This document shows positions 56,926 to 64,000 of a stretch of 64,000 nt of DNA, in pieces. Each line of letters begins with the position of its first letter. The stretch's first letter is position 1. A program made the position numbers and the translations under genes. The stretch comes from Bacteroidales bacterium UBA5342. GTDB lineage: Bacteria; Bacteroidota; Bacteroidia; Bacteroidales; UBA5342. The stretch covers positions 36,780 through 100,779 of the forward strand of contig DHQI01000055.1 of assembly GCA_002408065.1 (NCBI GenBank). The letters run 5' to 3'. The notes beneath the pieces are model-generated. The model had not been told where the DNA came from, ran no database searches, and saw nothing but the letters and a program-made list of their open reading frames with translations.

Positions 56926-56960
56926 ATCAAAAAACTGACATCTGGAATTTGTTTTTTGAT
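56926..56960 (-). other. Hairpin in the secY-map spacer
   Basis: ATCAAAAAAC (56926-56935) and GTTTTTTGAT (56951-56960) pair perfectly around 15 nt. AAATTCCA and TGGAATTT in the same spacer form a competing pairing. Confidence 0.5.
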
Positions 56961-56970
56961 ACAAGGTTTC

Positions 56971-58317
56971 TTAAATAGCCGAAGCAGTACCCCCTGCTCT
57001 ACCCTTAATACGGCCACCTGATTTCATCAAACCATCGTAGTGACGCATTAATAGGTGACTCTCTATCTGCTGCAATGTATCCAATACTACACCAACAAGG
57101 ATAAGTAGTGATGTACCTCCAAAGAACTGAGCAAACTGTGCCGTCATACCAGCCATCATAGCGAAAGCGGGAAGAATAGCAACCAATGCAAGGAAAATAG
57201 ATCCCGGAAGGGTGATACGAGACATGACGTGATCAAGGTATTCAGATGTTTTTTTACCCGGTTTAACACCAGGTATAAAACCGCCGTTGCGTTTCATATC
57301 TTCCGACATCTGAACAGGGTTTACAGTAATGGCTGTATAGAAATAAGTAAATGCTACAACCATAACAAAGAATACAAAATTGTACCAGAAACCAGTGAAA
57401 TCGGCAAAAGCTGCGGCAAAACCTTGTGTTGCTTCGGTATTGAAACGTCCAATCATCATAGGCACAAACATAATAGCCTGAGCAAAAATGATAGGCATTA
57501 CACCTGCTGCATTTACTTTCAAAGGAATGTACTGACGCACACCACCATATTGTTTATTACCTACAATACGCTTAGCATATTGTACAGGTATCTTGCGGGT
57601 TCCTTGTACCAGAAGGATTGAAAGTGCAATTACGCCCAGTAAGATGACGATCTCAATCAGGAACATAATAAGGCCTCCACCGCCAGTCTCAGACACACGA
57701 GAACCAAATTCCTCGACAATAGAACGTGGTAAACGGGCAATAATACCAATCATAATGATTAGAGATATACCATTTCCAATACCGTTATCAGTAATACGCT
57801 CACCAAGCCACATCACAAACATAGTACCGGCAGTAAGAAGCACAGTAGACTGAATGATGAACCAAGTGCCGGGAAGTGCAAAACCTTCTGGCGGTATTTG
57901 CATATGCAAGTTAGCCAAGTAAGAAGGTGCCTGAATTACCAGAATACCAATAGTCAGGTAACGGGTAATTTGGTTAATTTTACGACGACCACTTTCGCCT
58001 TCGCGCTGTAAGCGCTGGAAATAAGGCACTGCCATCCCCATAAGCTGCACTACAATAGAGGCAGAGATATAGGGCATAATACCCAAGGCAAAAACGGAAG
58101 CGTTAGAGAATGCACCACCCGAGAACATATCCAAAAGTCCCAGCACGCCGTCGGCAGCTTGCGATTTTAAACCGGCCAAAGCAGATGGATCTACTCCCGG
58201 TAATACTACAAATGAACCAAAACGGTAAATAAGAACCAGAGCCAATGTTGTTAAGATACGGCTTCTAAGATCCTCAATGTGCCAAATATTTTTTAATGTC
58301 TGGATGAAATTCTTCAT
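56971..58317 (-). CDS. secY: Protein translocase subunit SecY
   Basis: The 448-residue, ten-span channel protein has the plug and first-helix patterns (FGSFVVLPGVDPSAL) and the conserved NGIGNGISLII (about 178-188). It is the export channel for the many secreted PUL and T9SS proteins here. Starts 8 bp after rplO. Confidence 0.98.
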   Translation of the reverse strand: MKNFIQTLKNIWHIEDLRSRILTTLALVLIYRFGSFVVLPGVDPSALAGLKSQAADGVLGLLDMFSGGAFSNASVFALGIMPYISASIVVQLMGMAVPYFQRLQREGESGRRKINQITRYLTIGILVIQAPSYLANLHMQIPPEGFALPGTWFIIQSTVLLTAGTMFVMWLGERITDNGIGNGISLIIMIGIIARLPRSIVEEFGSRVSETGGGGLIMFLIEIVILLGVIALSILLVQGTRKIPVQYAKRIVGNKQYGGVRQYIPLKVNAAGVMPIIFAQAIMFVPMMIGRFNTEATQGFAAAFADFTGFWYNFVFFVMVVAFTYFYTAITVNPVQMSEDMKRNGGFIPGVKPGKKTSEYLDHVMSRITLPGSIFLALVAILPAFAMMAGMTAQFAQFFGGTSLLILVGVVLDTLQQIESHLLMRHYDGLMKSGGRIKGRAGGTASAI

Positions 58318-58325
58318 AATACTGA

Positions 58326-58772
58326 TTATAGTTTAGTGGCTTTACCTTCAGCTTTCTCAATTTTTTCGATAGCTGATTTAGAAAAAGCATGTGCTTCAAC
58401 TTCTAATTTCGCTGCAAGATCTCCGTTACCTAAGATTTTTACCAAATCATTTTTAGAAATCAAACCAAACTGAACCAGTGTTTCAACATCAATTTTAGAC
58501 ACTTTTTTATTATCGGCAAGCGATTGAAGAGTGCTAACGTTGATACCCTTGTACTCTACACGGGTTGGGTTTTTGAATCCGAATTTAGGAACACGACGCT
58601 GTAGAGGCATCTGTCCACCTTCGAAACCAATCTTCTTGGAATAGCCAGAACGAGATTTCGCCCCTTTATGTCCACGAGTGGCCGTTCCACCTTTACCAGA
58701 ACCCTGACCGCGAGCGATACGCTTTCTTCCTTTAGTAGAACCTTTTGCCGGTGTTAAATTATTTAATTCCAT
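58326..58772 (-). CDS. rplO: 50S ribosomal protein L15
   Basis: The open frame reaches 58802, but Met at 58772 (MELNNLTPAKGS) matches the family N-terminus and gives 148 residues. The Gly-rich GRKRIARGQGSGKGGTATRG (about 15-34) and FGFKNPTRVEY are characteristic. A 95-bp spacer with a 12-bp-arm hairpin separates it from rpmD. Confidence 0.97.
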   Translation of the reverse strand: MELNNLTPAKGSTKGRKRIARGQGSGKGGTATRGHKGAKSRSGYSKKIGFEGGQMPLQRRVPKFGFKNPTRVEYKGINVSTLQSLADNKKVSKIDVETLVQFGLISKNDLVKILGNGDLAAKLEVEAHAFSKSAIEKIEKAEGKATKL

Positions 58773-58814
58773 GATATTTTTTAAATTCAAAGTTGATATC
58801 ATTCAAAGTTCTTT

Positions 58815-58852
58815 ATTCAAGGTTTAAAGTAAACAACTTGTAAACCTTGAAT
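58815..58852 (-). other. 12-bp-arm hairpin in the rpmD-rplO spacer
   Basis: ATTCAAGGTTTA (58815-58826) and TAAACCTTGAAT (58841-58852) are perfect arms around 14 nt; no T-run follows. It is one of the longest hairpins in the window. Confidence 0.55.
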
Positions 58853-58867
58853 TTTATCACTTTAAAT

Positions 58868-59044
58868 CTACTCAACTACTTTTACTAAGTGATTTACTTT
58901 CTCTACCATTCCTAATATTTCAGGAGTAGCCTCGTGCTCTACAACTTGTTGCATCTTACGCAATCCAAGTGCTTCAAGCGTACGCTTTTGACGCAGAGTA
59001 GAACCAATCTTGCTTTTTACTTGCTGTACTTTAATCTTAGCCAT
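58868..59044 (-). CDS. rpmD: 50S ribosomal protein L30
   Basis: This 58-residue gene begins MAKIKVQQVKSKIG and has the L30 pattern TLEALGLRKMQQVVEHE. It is located 11 bp after rpsE in the canonical spc order. Confidence 0.95.
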   Translation of the reverse strand: MAKIKVQQVKSKIGSTLRQKRTLEALGLRKMQQVVEHEATPEILGMVEKVNHLVKVVE

Positions 59045-59055
59045 CTCTTCAAATA

Positions 59056-59574
59056 TTAACCGTTAAACACTTTGCTAAAAGATACACCACGTACTGCCGC
59101 TACGTCTTTAGCATCACGAAGTTCTAACAAACCTGCGATAGTAGCTTTTACAAGGTTGTGAGGGTTTGACGAACCTTTGGACTTAGCCAATACGTCTGTT
59201 ACACCAACACTCTCTAATACTGCACGCATCGCACCACCAGCTTTAACCCCGGTACCGTGAGATGCAGGCTTCATAAGAATACGTGCACCACCAAATTTAG
59301 CGGTTTGCTCGTGTGGTATTGTACCATTTAATATGGGTACTTTAACCAGGTTTTTCTTAGCAGCATCGATGGCTTTAGTAATAGCGGTGGTTACTTCACC
59401 TGCTTTACCTAGACCCCAACCTACAGTACCTTTCTCATCACCTACTACCACGATAGCAGAAAAGCTGAATGTACGTCCACCTTTTGTTACTTTAGTTACG
59501 CGGTTTATAGCTACTAAGCGATCCTTTAACTCGATATCGCTTGATGCTGTTACTTTTTTATTTTTATCTGCCAT
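59056..59574 (-). CDS. rpsE: 30S ribosomal protein S5
   Basis: The 172-residue protein has the double-stranded-RNA-binding N-domain ([20 protein letters not shown], about 36-55) and C-domain motif [15 protein letters not shown]. It contributes to decoding accuracy. It is 5 bp after rplR. Confidence 0.98.
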   Translation of the reverse strand: MADKNKKVTASSDIELKDRLVAINRVTKVTKGGRTFSFSAIVVVGDEKGTVGWGLGKAGEVTTAITKAIDAAKKNLVKVPILNGTIPHEQTAKFGGARILMKPASHGTGVKAGGAMRAVLESVGVTDVLAKSKGSSNPHNLVKATIAGLLELRDAKDVAAVRGVSFSKVFNG

Positions 59575-59579
59575 AATTT

Positions 59580-59936
59580 TTAGAAATTAAGACCTCCCTC
59601 ACGAGCTGCATCAGCAAGTGATTTAACTCGTCCGTGATATAAATAACCGTTTCTATCGAACACTACAGTGGTAATACCTGCTTCTTTAGCTTTGGAGGCG
59701 ATAAGAGCGCCTACCTGAGCTGCCTGCCCTGATTTATTACCTGTTTTTTCTGCAAGAGCTTTGTCCTGAGAAGATGCTGCAACTAATGTTTTATTAGTAG
59801 AGTCATCTACGATCTGAACATAGATTTGCTTGTTGCTTCTGAAAACAGACATGCGAGGCGTAGCAGTAGTACCTGTTACTTTTTTACGAATGCGATATTT
59901 AATACGCGTTCTTCTTTCTGATTTTGTTAAAGCCAT
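59580..59936 (-). CDS. rplR: 50S ribosomal protein L18
   Basis: The 118-residue protein starts with a basic RNA-binding arm ([19 protein letters not shown]) and carries [23 protein letters not shown] at its C-terminus, typical of the 5S rRNA-binding L18. Confidence 0.98.
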   Translation of the reverse strand: MALTKSERRTRIKYRIRKKVTGTTATPRMSVFRSNKQIYVQIVDDSTNKTLVAASSQDKALAEKTGNKSGQAAQVGALIASKAKEAGITTVVFDRNGYLYHGRVKSLADAAREGGLNF

Positions 59937-59980
59937 AACTTTTTCTTCTTCTAAAGTTTTTTAACTTCTGTTACTATTCA

Positions 59981-60535
59981 CTACGCGCTTGCAGACTTAC
60001 CTGCTTTTCTGCGAATTTGCTCACCAACAAATCGGATACCTTTTCCTTTATATGGTTCAGGCTTACGGAAAGAACGGATCTTTGCACATACTTGACCGAT
60101 CAACTGTTTATCACAGCTTTCTAGTTTGATAAGCGGATTCTTGTTACGCTCACTTACTGTCTCTACTTGTACTTCCGGTGGAAGTTGTAAGAAGATGTTG
60201 TGGGAATAGCCCAAAGATAGTTCAAGGATCTGACCTTGATTAGATGCACGAAAACCAACACCAACCAATTCCATCTCTTTTTTATAACCTTCAGTCACAC
60301 CTTCTATCATATTGCTGATTAGAGAACGATAAAGACCATGTTTAGACTTGCTGTCTTTGTCTTCAGCGCTACGTGTTACAACGACGTTATTCTCTTCTAC
60401 AGCCACCTTGATTGAGCTATCCACATCTTGTGTCAGCTCTCCTTTAGGACCTTTTACGCTAACCACATTCTCAGGAGAAATGGCCACTGTAACGCCTGCA
60501 GGAACTGCTACTGGTAAATTTCCAATTCTTGACAT
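59981..60535 (-). CDS. rplF: 50S ribosomal protein L6
   Basis: The 184-residue protein has two tandem L6 folds, with MSRIGNLPVAVPAGV at the start and PEPYKGKGIRFVGE near residues 158-171. An AAGGAGG Shine-Dalgarno site overlaps the rpsH stop, exceptional for this window. Confidence 0.98.
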   Translation of the reverse strand: MSRIGNLPVAVPAGVTVAISPENVVSVKGPKGELTQDVDSSIKVAVEENNVVVTRSAEDKDSKSKHGLYRSLISNMIEGVTEGYKKEMELVGVGFRASNQGQILELSLGYSHNIFLQLPPEVQVETVSERNKNPLIKLESCDKQLIGQVCAKIRSFRKPEPYKGKGIRFVGEQIRRKAGKSASA

Positions 60536-60542
60536 TGTGTAT

Positions 60543-60549
60543 CCTCCTT
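60543..60549 (-). promoter_or_regulatory. Strong Shine-Dalgarno site of rplF
   Basis: AAGGAGG lies 7 nt before the rplF ATG and overlaps the rpsH TAA. It is the best anti-SD match seen in the window. Confidence 0.65.
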
Positions 60550-60943
60550 AATAAATGTAACATAATACTTCGCCACCAACGTTAAGCTCTTTAGCTTTTT
60601 TATTGGTCATCACACCTTTTGAGGTAGATAGGATGGCGATACCCAGACCGTTCAATACACGTGGCATAGCTTTGCTATTAGTGTAACGACGTAGACCTGG
60701 TTTACTGATTCTCTGCAATGATTTGATTGCATTCACTTTGGTTACAGGATCGTATTTCAAAGCAATCTTAATGATTCCTTGCTTATCATCTTCTACGAAC
60801 TTGTAGTTTAAGATATACCCTTGGTCGAGTAAAATCTTAGTCATCTCTCTTTTGAGATTTGAGCCTGGTATCTCTACCACTTTATGCTTCGCCATAATGG
60901 CGTTGCGGACTCTCGTCAAATAATCTGCTATTGGATCTGTCAT
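60548..60943 (-). CDS. rpsH: 30S ribosomal protein S8
   Basis: The open frame extends to 61000, but Met at 60943 (MTDPIADYLTRVRNA) is the family N-terminus, giving 131 residues. The C-terminal STSKGVMTNKKA with the STSxG RNA-binding motif is intact. S8 is the repressor of the spc operon in E. coli. A promoter and three hairpins lie just upstream. Confidence 0.97.
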   Translation of the reverse strand: MTDPIADYLTRVRNAIMAKHKVVEIPGSNLKREMTKILLDQGYILNYKFVEDDKQGIIKIALKYDPVTKVNAIKSLQRISKPGLRRYTNSKAMPRVLNGLGIAILSTSKGVMTNKKAKELNVGGEVLCYIY

Positions 60944-60963
60944 AATAAATAAAATTAAATTGA

Positions 60964-61048
60964 TCCCGAAGTACATCGGGACAATATTTAATAAACTCAC
61001 TTGCGCACATACGCAAAACGATAGAAGAAACTTGCGTTTTTTCTATCG
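60964..61048 (-). promoter_or_regulatory. Structured leader of rpsH (three hairpins)
   Basis: Three inverted repeats lie in this 85-nt stretch. CGATAGAA/TTCTATCG occupies 61019-61026 and 61041-61048. TTGCG/CGCAA occupies 61001-61005 and 61012-61016. TCCCGA/TCGGGA occupies 60964-60969 and 60976-60981. ACGCAA (61011-61016) can also pair with TTGCGT (61032-61037), so mutually exclusive folds are possible. Confidence 0.5.
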
Positions 61049-61053
61049 GCCTG

Positions 61054-61061
61054 CAAAAGTA
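61054..61061 (-). promoter_or_regulatory. Candidate internal promoter (-7 box) before rpsH
   Basis: The minus strand reads TACTTTTGCAGG, an exact TAnnTTTG match followed by a typical start region, about 112 bp upstream of rpsH. No -33 TTG at the usual distance is seen. Confidence 0.5.
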
Positions 61062-61076
61062 CACTTTTTTTTCTAT

Positions 61077-61346
61077 TTACCAGCTAGCTTTTTTAACTCC
61101 CGGTATTAAACCTTGAGAAGCCATTTCTCTAAACTGGATACGGGAAAGACCAAATTGGCGCATATATCCCTTAGGACGACCTGTTAATTTGCAACGGTTG
61201 TGCATACGTACAGGCGAAGAGTTTTTTGGAAGTTTTTGCAAACCTTCCCAGTCACCTTCTGCTTTTAAGCGCTCACGCTTTGCGGCGTATTTGGCTGCCA
61301 TTTTTGCACGTTTTACTTCACGTGCTTTCATTGATTCCTTTGCCAT
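61077..61346 (-). CDS. rpsN: 30S ribosomal protein S14 (zinc-free type)
   Basis: The open frame extends to 61403, but Met at 61346 ([16 protein letters not shown]) is the family start, giving 89 residues. The long form without the CxxC zinc motif and with [20 protein letters not shown] is typical of Bacteroidota. It is separated from rplE by a 103-bp AT-rich spacer with a hairpin. Confidence 0.97.
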   Translation of the reverse strand: MAKESMKAREVKRAKMAAKYAAKRERLKAEGDWEGLQKLPKNSSPVRMHNRCKLTGRPKGYMRQFGLSRIQFREMASQGLIPGVKKASW

Positions 61347-61373
61347 AAATTTTTCAATTATAAATGAAAAGTT

Positions 61374-61423
61374 AAAAATTAAAAATGATTTAGCGAAAAT
61401 CACCTTTTACATTTTTAATTTTT
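61374..61423 (-). repeat. AT-rich 14-bp-arm inverted repeat in the rplE-rpsN spacer
   Basis: AAAAATTAAAAATG (61374-61387) and CATTTTTAATTTTT (61410-61423) are perfect arms around 22 nt. The word AAAAATTAAAAATGA recurs at 2850-2864 upstream of asnB. Confidence 0.5.
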
Positions 61424-61449
61424 CATTTCTCATTTTTCATTTCTAATTC

Positions 61450-61992
61450 TTAGTTCTTTTTAAAAGGCATTCCGAAAGCACGCAAAAGAGCCGCGCCTTC
61501 TTCATCAGTATTAGCCGATGTCACAAAAGTAATGTTCATACCCAAGATCTTGTTGATGCTATCAATGTTAATCTCCGGGAAAATAATTTGCTCTGTGATA
61601 CCCAAAGTATAATTACCGCGTCCATCCAATTTGTTTGATACACCTTGGAAGTCACGAATACGTGGCAAGGCAACACGAATCAAACGCTCAAGAAATTCGT
61701 ACATCTTATCGCCACGTAGTGTTACACGTGCACCGATAGGCATTTTCTTACGCAATTTGAAATTCGAGATATCTTTTGATGCCAAAGTAGATACTGCTTG
61801 CTGACCAGTAATAGCGGTCAATTCTTTTACAGCCGTTTCTACTATCTTTTTATCTTGAGTAGCAGCACCAAGACCCATGTTTACAGAGATTTTCTGCAAT
61901 TTAGGGGCTTGCATTACTGATGTGTAACCAAATTCCTTAACAAGTGCAGGAACGATGGTTTCGTTGTAGGTTGTTTTTAACGTTGCAGCCAT
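61450..61992 (-). CDS. rplE: 50S ribosomal protein L5
   Basis: The 180-residue protein has [16 protein letters not shown] (about 25-40) and the C-terminal [13 protein letters not shown], as in L5. It binds 5S rRNA. It starts 2 bp after rplX. A GGAGG lies 10 nt upstream but is part of the rplX coding end. Confidence 0.98.
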   Translation of the reverse strand: MAATLKTTYNETIVPALVKEFGYTSVMQAPKLQKISVNMGLGAATQDKKIVETAVKELTAITGQQAVSTLASKDISNFKLRKKMPIGARVTLRGDKMYEFLERLIRVALPRIRDFQGVSNKLDGRGNYTLGITEQIIFPEINIDSINKILGMNITFVTSANTDEEGAALLRAFGMPFKKN

Positions 61993-61994
61993 TT

Positions 61995-62309
61995 TTAAAT
62001 TTCCTCCCCTGTCTTTTTAGAGAAGCGAACAAGCTTACTCTTATCGTTTAACTTTCTACCAATTCGTACAGGAGCACCATTTTCTACTACATTAAGGTTA
62101 GAAATATGGATTGGTGCTTCTTGCTCTACGATTCCACCTTGTGGATTCTGAGCGTTTGGCTTAGTGTGTTTTTTCACCATGTTAACGCCTTCTACGATGG
62201 CACGGCTTTTGTCTCTAATGACTTCTAACACACGTCCTGTTTTGCCTTTATCCTCACCGGCATTAACAAAAACAGTATCGCCTTTTTTGATATGTAACTT
62301 CGCTGACAT
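61995..62309 (-). CDS. rplX: 50S ribosomal protein L24
   Basis: The 104-residue KOW-domain protein has [20 protein letters not shown] (about 7-26) and the [20 protein letters not shown] stretch of bacterial L24. Confidence 0.98.
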   Translation of the reverse strand: MSAKLHIKKGDTVFVNAGEDKGKTGRVLEVIRDKSRAIVEGVNMVKKHTKPNAQNPQGGIVEQEAPIHISNLNVVENGAPVRIGRKLNDKSKLVRFSKKTGEEI

Positions 62310-62321
62310 ATTATTCTTGTA

Positions 62322-62687
62322 TTAAAGTACCTCAGGAGCCAGAGATACAACTTTCATATTCTTAGCACGTACCTCACGAGCCACAGGACCAAAAATACGT
62401 GTTCCTCTCATTTCTTTGGCTTCGTTTAGCAACACACAGGCATTGTCATCAAAACGGATGTATGAACCGTCAGGACGGCGAATCTCCTTTGTAGTGCGAA
62501 CCACAAGCGCTTTACTCACTGTACCTTTCTTCACATTACCTGAAGGAAGGGCACGTTTCACTGATACGACAATGGTATCACCAATGCTAGCATAGCGTTT
62601 TCCTGTTCCTCCCAGAACACGGATACACAATACTTCTTTGGCCCCACTGTTATCAGCAACTTTCAGACGACTTTCTTGCTGTATCAT
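62322..62687 (-). CDS. rplN: 50S ribosomal protein L14
   Basis: At 121 residues it has the L14 start [20 protein letters not shown] and the conserved C-terminal [21 protein letters not shown] (20 or more family-typical residues). It is located 2 bp after rpsQ. Confidence 0.98.
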   Translation of the reverse strand: MIQQESRLKVADNSGAKEVLCIRVLGGTGKRYASIGDTIVVSVKRALPSGNVKKGTVSKALVVRTTKEIRRPDGSYIRFDDNACVLLNEAKEMRGTRIFGPVAREVRAKNMKVVSLAPEVL

Positions 62688-62689
62688 AA

Positions 62690-62953
62690 TTACTTAGCTC
62701 TTTCAATAATTTCTACTAATCTCCATCTCTTTTTCTTACTCAAAGGACGAGTTTCCATGATAGACACGGTATCGCCAATGCCGCAAGTATTCTCTGCATC
62801 GTGTGCGTGGAATTTCTTAGTCTTGTTTACGAACTTGCCGTAGACAGGGTGCTTTTCTTTCCACTTAACTGCTACTACAGCAGTTTTGTCCATTTTGTTG
62901 CTTACAACAACACCAATACGCTCTTTACGTAGATTTCTTTTATTTTCTTCCAT
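62690..62953 (-). CDS. rpsQ: 30S ribosomal protein S17
   Basis: The 87-residue OB-fold protein has [18 protein letters not shown] and the signature [18 protein letters not shown]. It follows rpmC by 8 bp. Confidence 0.98.
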   Translation of the reverse strand: MEENKRNLRKERIGVVVSNKMDKTAVVAVKWKEKHPVYGKFVNKTKKFHAHDAENTCGIGDTVSIMETRPLSKKKRWRLVEIIERAK

Positions 62954-62961
62954 CTTACGAT

Positions 62962-63162
62962 TTATTTAGCTTCATTAGACTTACGTTGCTGCAATTCCGT
63001 CTTAAGACGTGCAACGGTCTTACGCATCTCTTTAATTTGTTGAGGATTGTCCAATGGAGAGACAGCGTGATTGATTTTCATCTTAGTCAACTGATCTTTG
63101 TCAGCTTCTAAACGCTCTACCAATTCTTTGTCGGTCAATTCTCTTACTTCGCTCGCTTTCAT
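62962..63162 (-). CDS. rpmC: 50S ribosomal protein L29
   Basis: The 66-residue two-helix protein starts [19 protein letters not shown] and has the [13 protein letters not shown] pattern. It lies near the polypeptide exit tunnel. Confidence 0.97.
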   Translation of the reverse strand: MKASEVRELTDKELVERLEADKDQLTKMKINHAVSPLDNPQQIKEMRKTVARLKTELQQRKSNEAK

Positions 63163-63198
63163 AATTTGCTCTTTGAAAGTAAATGCTTTTTAAAAATT

Positions 63199-63621
63199 CT
63201 ATTCTCCGTCGTAATCTCTACGCACTACAAATTTGGTTTTCACCGGTAGCTTCTGAGCTGCTAAGCGCAATGCCTCTTTAGCTACTTCAAATGGTACACC
63301 TTCTACCTCGATCAAGATACGACCTGGCGTAACAGGAGCAACGAAGCCTTCCGGTGCACCCTTACCTTTACCCATACGTACTTCAGCAGGTTTCTTAGTA
63401 ATAGGCTTATCCGGGAAGATACGAATCCAAATCTGTCCCTGACGTTGCATATAGCGTGTCACTGCCACACGAGCGGCCTCAATCTGACGACCTGTAATCC
63501 ATTTGTCTTCCAAGGTCTTAATTCCGAAAGAACCGAACGCCAACTGGTTACCGCGACCTGCGTTACCTTTCATGCGGCCTTTTTGGGCTCTTCTGAATTT
63601 TGTCTTTTTTGGTTGTAACAT
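63199..63621 (-). CDS. rplP: 50S ribosomal protein L16
   Basis: The 140-residue protein starts [19 protein letters not shown] and has the [19 protein letters not shown] loop (about 83-101) that contacts the A-site tRNA. Confidence 0.98.
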   Translation of the reverse strand: MLQPKKTKFRRAQKGRMKGNAGRGNQLAFGSFGIKTLEDKWITGRQIEAARVAVTRYMQRQGQIWIRIFPDKPITKKPAEVRMGKGKGAPEGFVAPVTPGRILIEVEGVPFEVAKEALRLAAQKLPVKTKFVVRRDYDGE

Positions 63622-63700
63622 TACAATTTAAAGTTTGTCAAGAGTTTGTAGAGTAAGAGCTCAGTTCCGACATGAGCACACCCGCCAAACTAAATCGTTA

Positions 63701-64000
63701 TTACTTCTTATTATTTCTTCTCTTGTTGAATTTGCGACCACCGCTTTCTTTCACCGCGTAGATAGCAGGTGTAAGGTCACGCTTACCGTACACTTCACCC
63801 TTACAAATCCAAACTTTAATACCAATCAGACCTGTTTTGGTCAATGCTTCAGCCTGAGCATAATCAATATCAGCACGGAAAGTATGAAGAGGTGTACGAC
63901 CGTCTTTGTACATTTCAGAACGTGCCATTTCAGCACCGTTCAAACGTCCGGAAATCTGAATCTTGATACCTTCGGCATTCATACGCATTGCTGCGGCGAT
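63701..64000 (-). CDS. rpsC: 30S ribosomal protein S3, C-terminal part (5' end outside window)
   Basis: The frame is open through the right edge (codons for [11 protein letters not shown] precede the visible Met at 63988). The S3 C-terminal domain pattern [19 protein letters not shown] (residues 5-23 of the part from that Met) and [16 protein letters not shown] are clear. It is the most upstream gene seen of the supercluster. Confidence 0.96.
   Translation of the reverse strand: MAAAMRMNAEGIKIQISGRLNGAEMARSEMYKDGRTPLHTFRADIDYAQAEALTKTGLIGIKVWICKGEVYGKRDLTPAIYAVKESGGRKFNKRRNNKK

Noticed and set aside
61993..62007. GGAGG before rplE as a deliberate ribosome-binding site
   Set aside because: The bases are the last codons of rplX (Gly-Glu-Glu-Ile) and spacing is 10 nt, so it may be incidental.

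Overview
The window comes from the chromosome of a Bacteroidota bacterium, most likely class Bacteroidia (Bacteroidales/Marinilabiliales-like). The evidence is a SusC/SusD pair, several proteins ending in type IX secretion (T9SS) sorting domains, TAnnTTTG-type -7 promoter boxes, near-absence of Shine-Dalgarno sites, zinc-free L36 and S14, and an AT-rich base composition. I cannot name the genus. I see no tRNA, rRNA, CRISPR array or insertion sequence.

Layout. (1) 1-6237: the end of a YfhO-type membrane protein gene, then a minus-strand surface-glycan operon running GT2, GT4, glucuronyl C5-epimerase-like protein, AsnB-type amidotransferase. (2) 6254-10500: an EF-G paralogue (EF-G2 type) that lacks the catalytic His, and the carbon-starvation transporter gene cstA with a tiny downstream ORF; palindromes lie upstream of both. 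(3) 10523-14850: purH-mreB-mreC-mreD on the minus strand. (4) 14978-22866: ftsK, a small membrane protein, mutL, two rhomboid proteases and a membrane-anchored EEP-fold hydrolase on the plus strand. (5) 22963-24235: a Spy-like periplasmic protein divergent from an ECF sigma factor. (6) 24580-51530: a polysaccharide utilization locus (PUL). (7) 51532-64000: a Cys-rich conserved protein, then the S10/spc/alpha ribosomal supercluster from rplQ back to a partial rpsC.

The PUL is transcribed on the minus strand in this order: Na+/solute symporter, FAD oxidoreductase, GH95, orphan lipoprotein enzyme, two-domain esterase, SusC, SusD, three T9SS-exported modular proteins. A divergent LacI-family regulator gene sits at its head. 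Repeated TCCGAA boxes and inverted repeats fill the intergenic space between regulator and symporter. Two of the large proteins (931 and 1448 aa) are homologous over about 600 residues and belong to no enzyme family I recognise. A third (537 aa) has the same accessory modules with no catalytic domain. I infer an acetylated glycan carrying alpha-L-fucose or alpha-L-galactose that is deacetylated and trimmed at the cell surface, with the released sugar entering through the symporter and being oxidised or otherwise processed by the FAD enzyme.

Regulatory structure is also visible elsewhere. It includes an internal promoter and three-hairpin leader ahead of rpsH, long perfect hairpins in the few wide spacers of the ribosomal cluster, and true Shine-Dalgarno sequences only in front of rplF and rplQ.
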